Shown: positions 39,444-51,800, numbered from the stretch's first letter. The stretch: 64,000 nt of DNA from Dillenia suffruticosa (GCA_033439265.1 JAVTVX010000001.1:15146608-15210607), one strand, 5' to 3'. The notes: generated from the sequence alone by a model not told the origin. Made by a program: numbers and translations.

Positions 39444-39839
39444 ATTAGATATATTTTTAAATGATTTTTCAGAATTAAATTTGGGTATAAAAATATAGGG
39501 TATAAAATTTGGGATTCGGATCACGGATGAGTTTCGTAAATCCAATTATACCATTGTGTTACCCAACTCACGTAGAACACGAAAATAATTTTTTTGTAAT
39601 TTTCTGAGCACGATAAGGTCAGGAAAATTCCGGTTGTAGCTTTCGGCCGTGAATAGTGACCGAACCCTTCAACTCCAGATTTGGCGAGTTTTAGGTCAAA
39701 TCAGAGCATGAAAATGATAGATTTGTGTTTGTTTCTGCTAAATCTACATTTTGATATATATATATATATATATATTGCATGCGTATACCAGAATGTGAGT
39801 TTTTGGAAACGGGTCGAAAAAAAATCAAGTTGTAGACAT

Positions 39840-40245
39840 ATTCGGGTGAAGAAGAAGGCCCAACAGTGCGGTGCGTGCACAACACGCGCACAGAGGCGCA
39901 TCTGTGCAACAGCCGCTGGCTCGTGGAACGCACGCGCGCGTAGGTGCGTGAGATTCTGAGGGACCGAACCGGGTCAGACCCGACCCGCGACCGGGATCCG
40001 GACCGGGTTCCGAGTTCCGAGTTCCGACCGCACCCGCGTTCGGATTCGGGGCTGCGCGCGTGCAGGCCCGTTGCACGTGCGCCCGCGCGTGAGGCGCTTG
40101 GGCTAACACGCACAGGGCATGTGCAAGCGCGTGCCTCACACGCTGCGCGTCCTGTACGCCCCCAGGTGCCTTCCCCGCGCGTGAGGGCGCGTGGACATGC
40201 GCCGCCTGTGGTGGTGGCAGGTGGACCCTCCCGGGGCACGTAGGT
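39840..40245 (+). other. GC-rich leader of copia-1
   Basis: Between the primer-binding site and gag lies ~400 bp that is strikingly GC- and CpG-rich (many GCGCG, CGCGCG and CACGCG words) inside an AT-rich element and genome. Several frames stay open across it on both strands (the longest 186 codons on -), as expected for GC-rich DNA, but none resembles a known protein. It is preceded by a (TA)n run at 39755-39775. Confidence 0.7.
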
Positions 40246-40487
40246 TTGCATAAAATTGGATTTTTTTTTCCAATTTTTGTGACTGAATGTGGGTTTTTAT
40301 GTACTGAATCTTAATCTGAATGGTGAGATACAATCCTGGATTGTGGTGTATGGTGTCTGTTGACTCATATGTTCGTCTTGGGGTTTGTACTCGAGTCATT
40401 TTGATTTTTTTGATTCGTAGGGTACATAAAATTGTAAATTTAAGTATCAATTATCACTAATATCTCTTTTTTTTGTGTGACAGAGAC

Positions 40488-41401
40488 ATGGCTGCTACGA
40501 AAACTGTCGTTCTAGATCTCGTTAAGAGAGACAAGCTAAACGGTGACAATTATGATATTTGGCACCGGAAAGTTCAGTTTGTCTTCGAGGAACAAGAATT
40601 CGGGAAGTTCTTAAGAACGAGATAGTGGACCCCGGGGAGGGTACCACGGCATAAGCACGACGGGATCAAGAGGTGTATCGTGTTTGGAAAAAGAAGAATA
40701 GCCAAGCGAGATGATCCTTCTTAGCTGCATGCACGATAAGCTGATTCCGATTTACGAGCAGTATCCTACTGCACAGTCGATCTGGCATGCTCTGAGAGAG
40801 CAATATGGCGCTCCGTCAGCTCCTAAGGTGAGAATGCTGACCTATAAATTTATCACTTACAAGAAGAGACACGATCATACAAGAAAACAGCATTTAATGC
40901 ACATGTCGAGTATGATCGCCTCCTTGAAGAATATGGAAGAGCCGATGTCTAATGAGATTCAGGTATTGGGTGTGATCCAGTTTGCCTGACTTCTGGGATG
41001 TGGTTAAGACCTATCTCACACACACTGAGAGTATTCATATTTTTATGGACGTGAGTAGGCACTGTGTGCTCGAGGAGGAGCGTCAGGAGGTGGCTAGGTC
41101 TTCTTTTGCTCATGCTAATATTGCGGAGTCGAACAAGGGCTCTCGTGGTTTAAAGCGCAAGTGGCGTAAGCATGAGAAGAAAGCCAAGGGCCAAGGCAAG
41201 AAAAAGCAATCTGCCAAGACTGATAACAAAGGACAGAAGCGCAAGAAGGAGCTCGATAAGAGCAAAGTCCAATGCTATGTTTGTGGCAAGTTTGGACATT
41301 TCGCACACGAGTGTATCAAGCGAAAGGTATGTCATTCTTCTTTATATGGTTTGAGTTACGTGTCATCTAGTGTGATACTCATTAACTCTTCTCCTTTGTA
41401 G
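40488..41401 (+). pseudogene. copia-1 gag remnant with zinc knuckle
   Basis: Starts ATG GCT GCT ACG; the N-terminal region carries KLNGDNYDIW, a copia Gag signature. The nucleocapsid knuckle CYVCGKFGHFAHEC (41273-41314) has the CX2CX4HX4C pattern, preceded by a lysine-rich stretch. A frameshift near 40600, internal stops near 40623, 40651 and 40707, and another shift near 40980 break the frame. The last in-frame stop is the TAG at 41399-41401, which is also the end of a candidate 75-nt intron (41327-41401). Confidence 0.85.
41327..41401 (+). other. Candidate intron or stop-bypass at the gag/pol junction
   Basis: A GTATGT donor follows the CIKRK codons, then 75 nt with a T-rich 3' half, ending CTCCTTTGTAG. 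The length is a multiple of three. The unspliced RNA reads on in frame to the TAG that forms the acceptor, giving Gag alone. Splicing would join CIKRK directly to IVDSGVTDH, the protease motif, in frame. Splicing itself is inferred. Confidence 0.5.
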
Positions 41402-43441
41402 ATTGTAGATTCAGGAGTCACAGACCATATAGCTCAGGACAGGAGCGCATACGTGGAATTCTGCCGTTTAAGTCCCCAGGCGAGGAGGCTGTACGTGGGG
41501 AATGGAGTATTTGTAGAAGTGAAAGGGATTGGCACTTGCAAGCTATTGCAACGAAGTGACCAAGTCTTATATCTTCATGATATTCTGTATGCTCCTGAGA
41601 TTATGCAGAATTTAGTATCTGTCCGATATTTGGATTTGCTAGAATATTCAGTATTGTTGGAAAACTTTAGAGTTTCCATTACTTATAACAGTTCTTTAAT
41701 TTGTTCCGGTTTGATCCATGAGAGACTTTATGTACTGGATATGATTTCATTTTATGAGATTTATTCTTCTTCTACTATTGCTTTTGCATCTGATAGTGTA
41801 GTGGATGATGTGAATGTATAGCATAGTAGGCTTAGCCACATAGGACAAGAGAGGATGACCTGGTTAGCTAAGAGTGGCTTGTTGGGCCCACTAACCAAGG
41901 TCCAGATGCCTGTATATGAGTTTTGCCTTGCGGTCAAAGCCACTAGAAAACCATTTGGGAAAACAATGAGAGCTGAGATTCTATTACAATTGGTCCATTC
42001 TGACATTTGCGGACCATGAATGTGAGAGCCCGAAACGGAGTCACGTATTTTATTACATTTATAGACGATTACACGCGTTTCGGTTACGTCTACCTAATCT
42101 CGCACAAGTCTGAGGCACTAGAGTGTTTCAGGAGGTTTATCAGTGAGGTTGAAAATCAGCTAGACTTGAGGGTGAAAACTCTCAGAACCGATCGGGGGCG
42201 CGAGTATCTGTCTGAGCAATTCAAAGAGCTCTGTTCCGATAGAGGTATTATGAGACAGTTAACTATTTCTGCTACTTCTCAGTAGAACGGAGTAGCCGAG
42301 AGAAGGAATAGGACTCTGTTGGAGATGGTGAGGTCGATGATGGCACAGACCAACCTACCTATCTCCCATTGGGGGGATGCGTTGTTGACTGCGGCTTATG
42401 TCCTTAACCGTGTTCCGACAAAGTCTGTAGTCAGCACCCCATACGAGTTTTGGACAGGGAGACGGCCTGACCTTAGTCACTTGAGGCCATGTGGTTGCGC
42501 TGCGTATGTTCGTGATTCCTCGCATCAGTACGACAAGTTAGGCCCGCGAGAAAAGAAGTGTATCTTTATTAGATCTTGGTCTTAGTGGGAGCAATCCATC
42601 TAAAGGTGTGGAACCTCTCTCTCCTCGAAGGAGTAGTCGGGGACAAGTGCCATGTCGCCGTTTTCCGATTGAGGATGAGATCCTCATTGTGACTCCTGAG
42701 GATGATGAAGAGCCGATGACTGCACATGTTGTGTACTAGACTCAGGAAGAAGTAAGGGAAATGAGTAAAATACCTTCCTCCAGTGCAATGAGAAATTTAA
42801 TGTACGCAATGTTGTGTACTAGACCGGACATTTGTTATGCAGTTGGTCTGGTGAGCAGATATCAGGCAAATCCTGGAAGGGGTCACTGGAGAGTAGTCAA
42901 AAGGATTTTCCGATATCTAAAAAGAATTGTAAACTTCTCCTTGAGTTACGGAGGAGGCGATTTACGCCTTGTAGGCTATTCGGGTGCCAACTGGAGAGGT
43001 GATTTGGATAACCTTAAATCGACATCAGGTTTTGCTTTCTTGCTCAATGGCGGGGCCATCTCTTGGAGCAGTAAGAAGCAAACCTGTGTTGCTCTATCTA
43101 CGATGGAGGCTGAATTCGTGGCATGCTCAGTTGTAGTTCAGGAGAGTGTTTGGTTTTGGAAACTACTGAATGACTTAGGGATTGTAGCGGATAGTGGGAG
43201 ACCTGTAATGATTTATTGTGATAATCAGATCACTATCGCTTACACTCGAGATCCTAAATTTCATAATAGGACTAAACACATCGACACAAGATACTATTAC
43301 GTTAGAGACATCATCGAGAAAGGTGAAATGACCGTCAAGTACATTTCGACACACAGTATGGTGGCTGACCCCTTCACCAAACCCATCACTAGAGACTCTT
43401 TTTTAAGGTATAGAGAGTCATTGGGTTTGAATATCTACTGA
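41402..43441 (+). pseudogene. copia-1 pol remnant: protease, integrase, RNase H; reverse transcriptase core absent
   Basis: Protease motif IVDSGVTDHI is at 41402 onward. Integrase follows with pre-integrase HSRLSHIGQ, then FITFIDDYTRFGYVYL (first catalytic D), LRTDRGREYLS (second D) and NGVAERRNRTLLEM (E). Stops occur at 41821, at ~42016 (ICGP then TGA) and at ~42283 (a CAG-to-TAG type change in the QNG motif). After the linker (PRRSSR, 42635-42655) the frame passes within ~130 bp to RNLMYAMLCTRPDICYAVGL and RNase H motifs ALSTMEAEF, YCDNQ, HNRTKHID, ending at TGA 43439-43441. The ~250-residue reverse transcriptase with its YVDD box is missing. Confidence 0.9.
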
Positions 43442-44594
43442 CATTTCTCAGTTTGTACTAATTGATGACGTTGATACTTATTGATTTTCTATATATATAT
43501 ATGATTATAGTGTATTATTCAGTCATTTTTGTATTATATTTTTCATTTAATGTACTTACTTTTAATTATCATATATATGTTCTGTGATGTGATAATAGAT
43601 ATGTCGAGCAGGCAATGTCGACTCTCTCACACGAGTGACCATCTCCAGCTCTGAGTGAGCAGGGATGAGACGATTTTTAGCTATAAAAGGTTTTAAGAGT
43701 GATCATGCTAGAACATAAGTCGCCCTGATATGTGTTCAGGATGAGATCATATGCGATATGACCGACATGAAAGTACCCACATCCATGTTGTTTGTGAGTA
43801 GTCAGGTTTGAGATCTCAGATATTACCTGTAATTTGTGATATTGTCTCTTAGGTACTCTTTCTGAGATCTCTGGGTAAAGTCTTATGTGTAGACTGCATC
43901 CCCATACCTGTACAGTGTTAGAAAAATTTGACATATGTTCTTCTGAGAGATGGGGGAGTAACACTGTGGTACGTGTTTTCATATCACGTGTGAAAAGACG
44001 ACTTGGTATAGTGGGAGCTATATTACTTGAGATAATAACTTAAAATTTATCCTCAAACTCCACTGTGTGAGACTCGAGATCCATTGGGTGAGATTTCTTG
44101 TGCCCTTATTACTTTCGGCTGTCTCTTAAGGTCATGATTCAGTGTTTGTTATTTTAGTCTGTTTACCAATGGCCCGAAAGATAAATTGAGATATGAGCAA
44201 CAGGTCTAGGAAAGCAGCTGAATTGAGATCGATAAATTCGAGTTTGGGAAAAAGAAGACCAATTGACATTGCATAATTATGTTGTATTCACCGATCGGAT
44301 GTTCATCCATGTAGGGATTTGAATATAATAGTGGATACATAGTCGAGTGATATCTGAGGATTACTTTCGATGAGGAAAGTAGCTTGGATCTGGGGTACAG
44401 CGAGCTTTCTTATGATACTAACGGTGACTACTCGATCATTCTAACAGGTGTGTCGAGGAGTCTTTGTTTGCAGGTGTACTCGCTAGTCGCACGACATCCA
44501 ATATTGTATGAAAGTCTAGTAGGATGATGTAGTAGATCGCATGAGTTGTGATCTCGTGACAGATAAAAAAATGTTTTCGTGTGCAAGTGGAAAA
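43442..44594 (+). other. 3' non-coding region of copia-1
   Basis: About 1.15 kb from the pol stop to the 3' LTR without a convincing frame. It ends in a purine-rich GTGCAAGTGGAAAA tract just before the LTR, the likely plus-strand priming site. A long 3' untranslated stretch is seen in some plant copia families. Confidence 0.65.
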
Positions 44595-45099
44595 TATTGG
44601 TTTATGAAGTGCCCACGTGAGGCATATAATCAAAGTAAAAATTTTAAATTTTTACTTGGGGGGATAATGGGTGGTTAAACCCCATCATCCCTATCAAACC
44701 AAAAGATTCCTAACTTCTCTCAAGATTTTTTACTCCAAGACAACCTACGTGATAGAAATGGTTACTTCTTGATTGAGAGCAAGAATAAGGATTTTTTTTT
44801 TCTTAGAGAGAAAAAGAGAGAAAAATAGAGAAAAATGCACCATTATTGAGGGTTTTGCAAAATTCCAAGAAGGGAATTTTCGGATCATCGGACTAAAGAT
44901 TGAAACGTTGTGATTTTGCGGTGATAGTTCATTATACGTGGCTATCATCTTGATTGCGAATTATTCATATTTAGAGTTTACGGTTTCTGAAATTTTCTGT
45001 ATTACCGACTGAATTATACCGTAAATTTGATATTTTACGATTCCAAAAAATTATTTATTATTGATTTCGTTGCGTGATCGAATCACCATTTTTCTAACA
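44595..45099 (+). repeat. 3' LTR of copia-1
   Basis: Homologous to 38936-39428. It starts TATTGG instead of TGTTGG (G-to-A at the second base) and ends TTTCTAACA; about 505 bp, with a small extra GAGAAAAATA-type duplication near 44815. Confidence 0.92.
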
Positions 45100-45104
45100 C
45101 CAAA

Positions 45105-48093
45105 AGTAAGGCATAGTTCTAAAAAGAAGAGAGACCCATGAAAAGGACAATACGTTCATAGAGGGCATAATTGGAACAAGTCACATAAAAAAATAAGAAA
45201 CTATTTGTTAAAAACAAGAGATTGAAAACACAAAAGACGACCATTAGGAAAACCGAGACCATGAAGGCACCCCGGTCACGGACAGAACCTTGCCACCTAA
45301 ACATGGATCAAGATTGATGAGGACCCATCCCGCAAAACCCACGTAAATCCTGCCAAATTGGCAGAAAAGATACCATTAAGGGATTATCTTGAAACTTTGG
45401 CGCATATGTATCAACTCCAACAACAATGAATCCGACCTTTCAACTAAACCACCTTCTTCTTCAACCAAAACTCCAAGGCGCCTCACCCTTCTCGAACTCT
45501 CCGATTTGATCCAAGATCATTGCAATCAGACACTTTATTGTCGATCGACTGTCACAGTGGTCGGACGAGAGAAAGAGGGAACAAGAGAGGAGGAATTGTT
45601 TACACATGTTAGAGAACATGTAACCTAGACGGGCAGCTATTCAACTCTTTTCTTCTGGATGGGGCTTATAAGCGATCGAGAAGACAGATGGCCTAAGTCA
45701 ATGACTTCCATTGCACTTGAGGTCGAGCCAAGAAATTTACATCATGATTTCACTTTCGTTTTTGCCACACAAATTTGGGAGAAAACTTAAATCAAGAAGA
45801 TAAAAATTAGTTATTAAGATAAAAGTTTCTATATTTATATATCATAAATGCAGTGCACCCTTAGCCCATGCAAGAATTAATACGAGTTAAAGTACATATT
45901 GCTTATGAATAATTTAATTTATTTGCAATTCCAAAACTGGAAAAAAAATTATTACCTTAACATTGGCCCCACGTGCACGAGTCCAAATGATCCTTTTGAA
46001 GTCCGGTTGGTGAACCGTGGTTCTTCCGCTGTTTCATTGAGGATACAAGGTCAGTTTCGGAAATGGGAAGATCACGGGTCCCACAGAAGAAGCACAATCA
46101 ACGGCCAAGATTGCTGGAGCAGATATGTTTCACTTGAAAAGCTCCACCAGATCTGAACTTCTTTTGTTTGTCGGAAATGGAAGCACAACATCCTCTCGTG
46201 TTGTGCGTATTGTGTGAGTGACGTGTCGACATCTTGTGACGTACATGTAATCGAACGGCGTTGATCAGTGAAATCCTAGACGTTGGATGGAAAATGAGTG
46301 GTGAGGGTTTGTTTGTTTGGACGTGTGCGCGTGTGTATTGATATTATTCACGCGCTGACGTGGCCTATTGTATGCCTTTGGAATGAGAAGAAACGACATG
46401 TAAATAAATGCCATTAGAATTTCACGGCTAAAAGTATAAAATTCGAGTTTTTTGATAATAAAAAACATATATACATGAGAAAAGTACTTTTAAATTGGGT
46501 CCTTCAAAGTTATTTAAATAGAATTAAACAAATTTTCAAATAATAATGATTTTTTCAAATAATAATGACCAAGTATAAAAAATATAATAAAAAATAAAAA
46601 ATTAATTGAATGAATCAATAAAAAATAAAAAATTAAAATTTAATAATAGAGATTACATCATGCTTTAACCAACGAGCGCAAATCTATAGCTAATGAAACT
46701 TTTGGCACATTAATTATTATTATTATCGGCATAGTCGTTTCAATTTTTTTTCTCTTGTGCTATATACAATTATTTTCTATTTTTTTTTCTCTAACTTAGA
46801 CTGATTTATCGCTATAGTCATTGTAAAAGGGTAGATGTTAATTTTATGTGCACATACATGTGGAAGCGTGTAAATTTTCAGAATTATAAAATATTTGGGT
46901 TTTTAGGCATATCTTAAGAGTAGATCACAAAATGCCTAGAGAAACACGAATCTCGACCAAATGATCTCGCCGTCAGGATGATAATCACGAAACTCGAGCT
47001 ATCACCGCAGTGCCACAACACCTCAATCGAAATCCGGTGATGCAACAGAATTTTCTCCCTCTTTCAATTGTGCCTCCTCACAATTTTTTGTGCTAATAGT
47101 TGTGTAACTAAGATTTGCCCTAGTTTCCTTATTATTCCGTCACCACATATGATAGGTTATTCAAAATCATTAGTTACCATTTGTGAATTTTGGAAAGTGA
47201 GAATATTTCATTTTTCCAAACATGAAAAGTGCCTTACGTGGGCATTAATTCCTTCGGTAGAAATATTACATATCACTTTCAATTTCCTAATTACAAAGAG
47301 ATCTCACGATCTATAATAGCGTTTGTTAAAGTGACAATTGTTTGCAGTTCAAAATTAAGAGATTCTGATTTTATTTTATTTTATTTTATTTTTTTGTTAA
47401 TGAGACTCCTAGTGCCCCTTTATTAGTTTGTTAAAATGAGACTTCTCATAAATTTAAAATCAATTTATTTATATTAAACACATCATCACCATCATAATCA
47501 TTGCTCAAAATAGAATTTTAATTTTTCTTTCTAAAATAAAACATATTGATCTGATTTATTATTTTATTTTGAAAAGGATAATGCTTTTAACCCCCTTGAA
47601 AAGAGGTATGTTTACCCTCTATTTAGGATTGCTTTTACCCACAATATACTCAATTTAAATTTTACATACTAAATATTAAAAATAAATAAAAAATAATTTG
47701 GGTAACTTTTAAATTCTCTTTTACCCTGGAATGAACATTTTCAAGAGTTGACAAATTCATTTGTAAACTGCCATGGGGATTGCTAGCAAGTTAGAGTAAT
47801 AGCAAATTTAGAGATATATGTTAATAAATTTTAGATTGATTTTAAGAAGAAATTGGAAATTTAAGATAGTCTCTTTGTTGGCTACCACTCCCAACAAGTT
47901 TAAAAAATGGGTCGCAGGAAACAAAACAGATGAGAAGAACTTCTGGTTTTTGATTTTCTTTTCTTCAATCTTAAAAAAAAAAAAAGAAAAGAATATGATA
48001 GTGTGTATATATACAAATTGCAAGAAGGAAAGAGAAATGAAGGGAATCGGAAATATTCTAATTTCTTAATAATATACAACAAAGAGAAAGAAA
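45105..48093. other. Intergenic region between the two copia elements
   Basis: AT-rich, with no recognised gene. Two short plus-strand frames, 45389-45628 (79 codons, rich in charged residues) and 45899-46156 (85 codons), are more codon-like than their surroundings but match no family I recall. They could be chance or gene debris. The rest is A/T-rich with short homopolymers. Confidence 0.5.
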
Positions 48094-48231
48094 GGAATTA
48101 CACCAAAATCCTAATTGCATAACAATATACACTACCATTATATACAAATTAGCTAAAAAATTCTGACATGTACTTCCCATTTCCTTCTTTGACTTTAGAA
48201 ACCAAATATTCTCCTTCATCATGTTTCAATA
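48094..48231 (-). repeat. copia-2 3' LTR piece
   Basis: Shares with 63104-63245 the blocks GAATTACACCARAAT, CATAACAATATA, CCATTTCCTTCTTT and TTCTYCTTCATCATG-like sequence up to CAATA. The upper border is set by loss of similarity at 48231 and the purine tract next to it. Confidence 0.75.
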
Positions 48232-48694
48232 TTCCCCTGCAAGATGGAGTGCAAATGTCAACTATGCCTTTCTTGAGTAAATGTGAATGAAAGATAGAAA
48301 AAATCAGACATTTAGTAAAGATATTTGCAAATTGTCTTTGGGTTGGAACACGGGTCGTGTGAGTAAGTCCAACTTGGAGATGATCACAAACGAAGATGGC
48401 AATCTATTTCTATATATTCTATGCGTTTGTAAAAAGCTGGATTCACAGCAATGTGAATTGTTGCTTGATTGTAATAATAGAGAAGAGACTCTTGAGCGTA
48501 AGTAACTTGCAGATTAGCAAGAATATAATACATCTAAGTTAACTCTGGAAATGTATGCGTCATAACCCTATATTCTACTTCTATTAAGGATCTGGACACT
48601 ACTTGTTGCTTCTTTGATTTCTATGAAATCAATGAAGAACTTAGAATATGCGAAAGTTAGTTATAGATTTTCGAGTGAGTATCTAGGTAGGATG

Positions 48695-51268
48695 CTAAGT
48701 CACAGAAAACACACAGTTGCAATTGAGAAGTGTAGGATAGCAATAGTCCTTGTCTAGGTAAGGCACGAAGATATCTGAGAATGTGATGTACAACTGACAT
48801 GTGAAAGTTGGTTGTCTGTCCACATACCGACTTAGAAGATGCACTACATGCGTGATGTTAGGGGGTGTAACCATGAAGTATAAAAGATTTCCAATCAAGC
48901 GCTTGTAAGGGGTAGGATCAGATGAGGAAGTGCCACAATCTCTATCAAGTTTCATGTTTGGATCAAGTGGCAATTTGAGAGGTTTTGCTCCAAGTATTCT
49001 AGAATTTGTTAGAATGTTAGGCGCATACTTGTTTTGAGGAGGTGAATTCCTTGTCCGATCTTGCCACTTCAATTCCCAGAAAATATCAAAGAATTTTTAA
49101 ATCTTTGATCTTGAATTTACTTTGTAAAAAGGCCTTTGTTTCTATTATTGTTCGAGTGTAATTATTTGCTATTACAATATCATCCGAATATACTAAGAGA
49201 GCCATGAAAGAAGCCTCAGTTTTCTTGATAAACAGACCATAATCAGCCTTTGATTGAACAAAACCAAAATCCAAAACTGAAGTAGAAAATTTTTCACACC
49301 ATTAGTGTGAAGTTTGCTTCAAACCATATAAACTTTTTATCAATTTGCACACTTGATTTGGTCCCCCTGTTGTGTAATTTTGAGACTTTTACATATAAAT
49401 TTGTTCTTTCAAATCACCGCGTATAAAAACATTGTTCAAATCATCGCGTATAAAAACATTGTTCACATCATATTGATGGATAAACTAGCCATAAATTATA
49501 ACAATAGATAAAATGCAATATACTGTCACCATCTAACTACTAGAAAGAAAGTTTTAATGTGATCTATCCATTTTCGTTGTGTATATCCTTTTGCCATTAA
49601 ATGTGTTTTATATCTCTCCACTGTATCATTTGATTTATACTTGATTTTTTACACGTACTTATAGTCAATAGGCTCCAATTTTGCTCCATTCCTAGTTGAC
49701 CTACAAAGTGGGACTAATTATGGCCGGCTCACTGTGTTATCAAGAGAAGTATTAGTATCAGAATTAGAAGGGTTTAGTTATGATGCTGAAGGAGGGTTGA
49801 CAAGAGAAATATTAGATACATCAATGTTGTTCTAGAGTGAAAGAGAGATATTTGGAGATGAGGAACTTGGTAAATAGATATATGCGAAGAATTGTCAACT
49901 AAGAATTTGCTAAAATTTTAGTCCTAATGTGAAGTATGAAAAGGAAATTTTTTTTCATAAAAAATGACGTCTCTGATATAAAGACTTGATCTATTTTCAG
50001 ATTTAACAACTTATACTTTTTTATCCCATAGGGACAACCTAGAAAAATAAATTGTTAAGCTCTTGCTTCAATTTTTTTCTATCATGCGATAAAGTAGCAG
50101 CAAAACAGAGGTATCCAAATACTTTTCAATTAGGTGTATGAACATTTTGTTTTAAAAAGAATTGCATATGGGCTACGGTTTTGCAAGAGAGGTGTTGGTA
50201 TTTTGTTTATTAGATACGCAGTTAGTATGCAGTCATTTCAGTAGAGTAAAGGTAGATTTGATTGAAATCTAGTTGAAACTTGCATTCAACCACTGCATTT
50301 TATTGTGAAGTAGCTACACAAGTTCTTTGATAAATTATACCCTTTTGTTAAAAAATTCTATCATTTGAAATTCTAGACCATTGTCATTGTGAAGGATTTT
50401 GATATTTGTTGAGAATTGGGTTTCAATCATGTTACAAAAGGCTTCTAAACAATATGTGGTATCTGCTTTTGTTTTGAGTAAATAAACTCAAGTGGTATCG
50501 GTAAAATCATCCACTATTGCTAGAAAGTACTTGGATGCATCATATGTTGATACTGAAAAAGGGCCCCAGATGTCATAATGTATAAAATCAAAATGAGAAG
50601 TTGTTTTATGCTCACAAGATTGGAAACATAATCTATGTAATCGAGACATCGGGAAAATAAAACAAGGCATTCTATTAATATCAGAATATTGAGTTTTCCC
50701 AAATAGATCATCAATTAAGTTCATTCTAGAAAAGGAAACATGTCTTAAACAACAATGTCATAAATGAAATTTGGAATTGTTCTGACCAATGGAAGTAGTT
50801 GTAAATAAGTTTCTAACATGGAATTTAGAAAGTCTGTCTGATAGAGCTGAAAGGTGCAACACTAGAGAGGTTGAGATGATACAAGTCATGCCTTGCTTCA
50901 CCCATCCCAATTGTGGTCTAAGATAGAAGGTCCTGTATGTAACAATCGTCAGAAAAACAAACAAATTAGCATGTGAGTGATTGCGCAATTTTCTTGGCTA
51001 AGAACAAATTGAAAGAGAAACTTGACAAACACAAAACATCAACAAAGACAATACGTTTGATAAGCTTAACATTGCCTATGTAAGTCACTGGCATTTCACT
51101 ACCATCAGGATGTTTAACTGAATAAGAAATTGAATGTGGGGTAGTAGAAAAAAATGAGGTGTAACACATCATGTGATCCGTCGCACTTGTGTCAATGACC
51201 CATCGTATAACATTTTGAGCAATGTTTTGAGAAATACTAGTTAAAAGACACATAATATTGCCAATCAT
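48695..51268 (-). pseudogene. copia-2 pol remnant
   Basis: Protease 50966-51268: WVIDTSATDHM, where the catalytic DSG/DTG has become DTS. Integrase 50488-50724: HYDIWGPFSVSTYDASKYFL followed by AIVDDFT. Reverse transcriptase 49086-49274: KADYGLFIKK and LLVYSDDIVIA, where the usual YVDD reads YSDD. RNase H side 48695-49072: PTPYKRLIGNLLYFMVTPP and a LSRYVDRQPT segment. Stops and frameshifts separate all pieces, so no complete protein can be made. Confidence 0.88.
49404..49462. repeat. 26-bp tandem duplication inside copia-2
   Basis: The unit TCAAATCAYCGCGTATAAAA plus ACATTGT occurs twice in direct succession with one substitution, disrupting the reverse transcriptase region. Confidence 0.85.
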
Positions 51269-51477
51269 ATTAGAGAAAGTGTTAGTAGTCTAGATAATGG
51301 TTTGTGCTTGGTTAACCAAGTATGTTGTTGTATTAGTGTCTTTGTTCTCTAATAAAGCAAAAAAGACCATTCCAATGCCCTTTTCGCCATGTATAAACTG
51401 AACCAATAATTAGGATAAGTACGAAAATTAAAGTTTCTATAAATATAGATACACTCAATATACTATTGGAAAAGGGA

Positions 51478-51800
51478 TGATCAGCGATGGAAAATCAATG
51501 ACGAAAAAAAATCAGTCGTTGATAACGACAGATTTCTGACGGAATTACGACCGAGAAATCAATATTAAGAACCCCAAAGCACCGACGGAAAATCGAGGGA
51601 TTACCGACGGTTTTACATACGGAATTACTGACATATAATTCCGTTAGTAAGTATGATGCTAGAAATACTTTCCGACGGATTAGCAAACGAATAGAGACGG
51701 ATTTAACGACGGATTATAATACGTTAGTAATTTTTGTCAATTAACGACGGATTATTGAGGGAAAATAGAGCGACAGATTTAGCCCTCGATAATCCGTCGG
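51478..51800. repeat. Left subterminal repeats of the CACTA
   Basis: Many copies of a short motif around CGACGGA and its complement in both orientations (for example ACCGACGGAAAAT, ACCGACGGTTTTA, TCCGACGGATTAG, ATCCGTCGGTG). Arrays of this kind bind the TNPA-type protein in En/Spm elements (established for the family). Confidence 0.9.

Larger units (their letters stand above)
38936..45099 (+). mobile_element. Ty1/copia LTR retrotransposon (copia-1), complete ends, non-autonomous
   Basis: The element has two long terminal repeats, a primer-binding site, gag, protease, integrase and RNase H in copia order (integrase before RNase H), and a purine-rich tract before the 3' LTR. Flanking 5-mers CCAGA (38931-38935) and CCAAA (45100-45104) are a plausible target duplication with one change. 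LTRs differ at many positions and by small indels, so the insertion is not recent. Nonsense codons, frameshifts and loss of the reverse transcriptase core make it non-autonomous. Confidence 0.93.
48094..51460 (-). mobile_element. Older Ty1/copia element (copia-2), 3' half with LTR piece
   Basis: The minus strand carries, in order downstream of the CACTA insertion, copia protease, integrase, reverse transcriptase and RNase H remnants, a purine-rich GCAGGGGAA tract (48232-48240), and an LTR-homologous stretch 48094-48231. The gag half and the other LTR piece lie beyond the CACTA at 61506-63245. The outer (low-coordinate) end of this LTR is not resolved. Confidence 0.85.

Noticed and set aside
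39691-40251. 186-codon open frame on the minus strand across the copia-1 leader
   Set aside because: The region is GC-rich, so stops are rare in all frames; composition is Arg/Ala/Pro-biased, and it lies antisense in a retrotransposon leader with no family resemblance.
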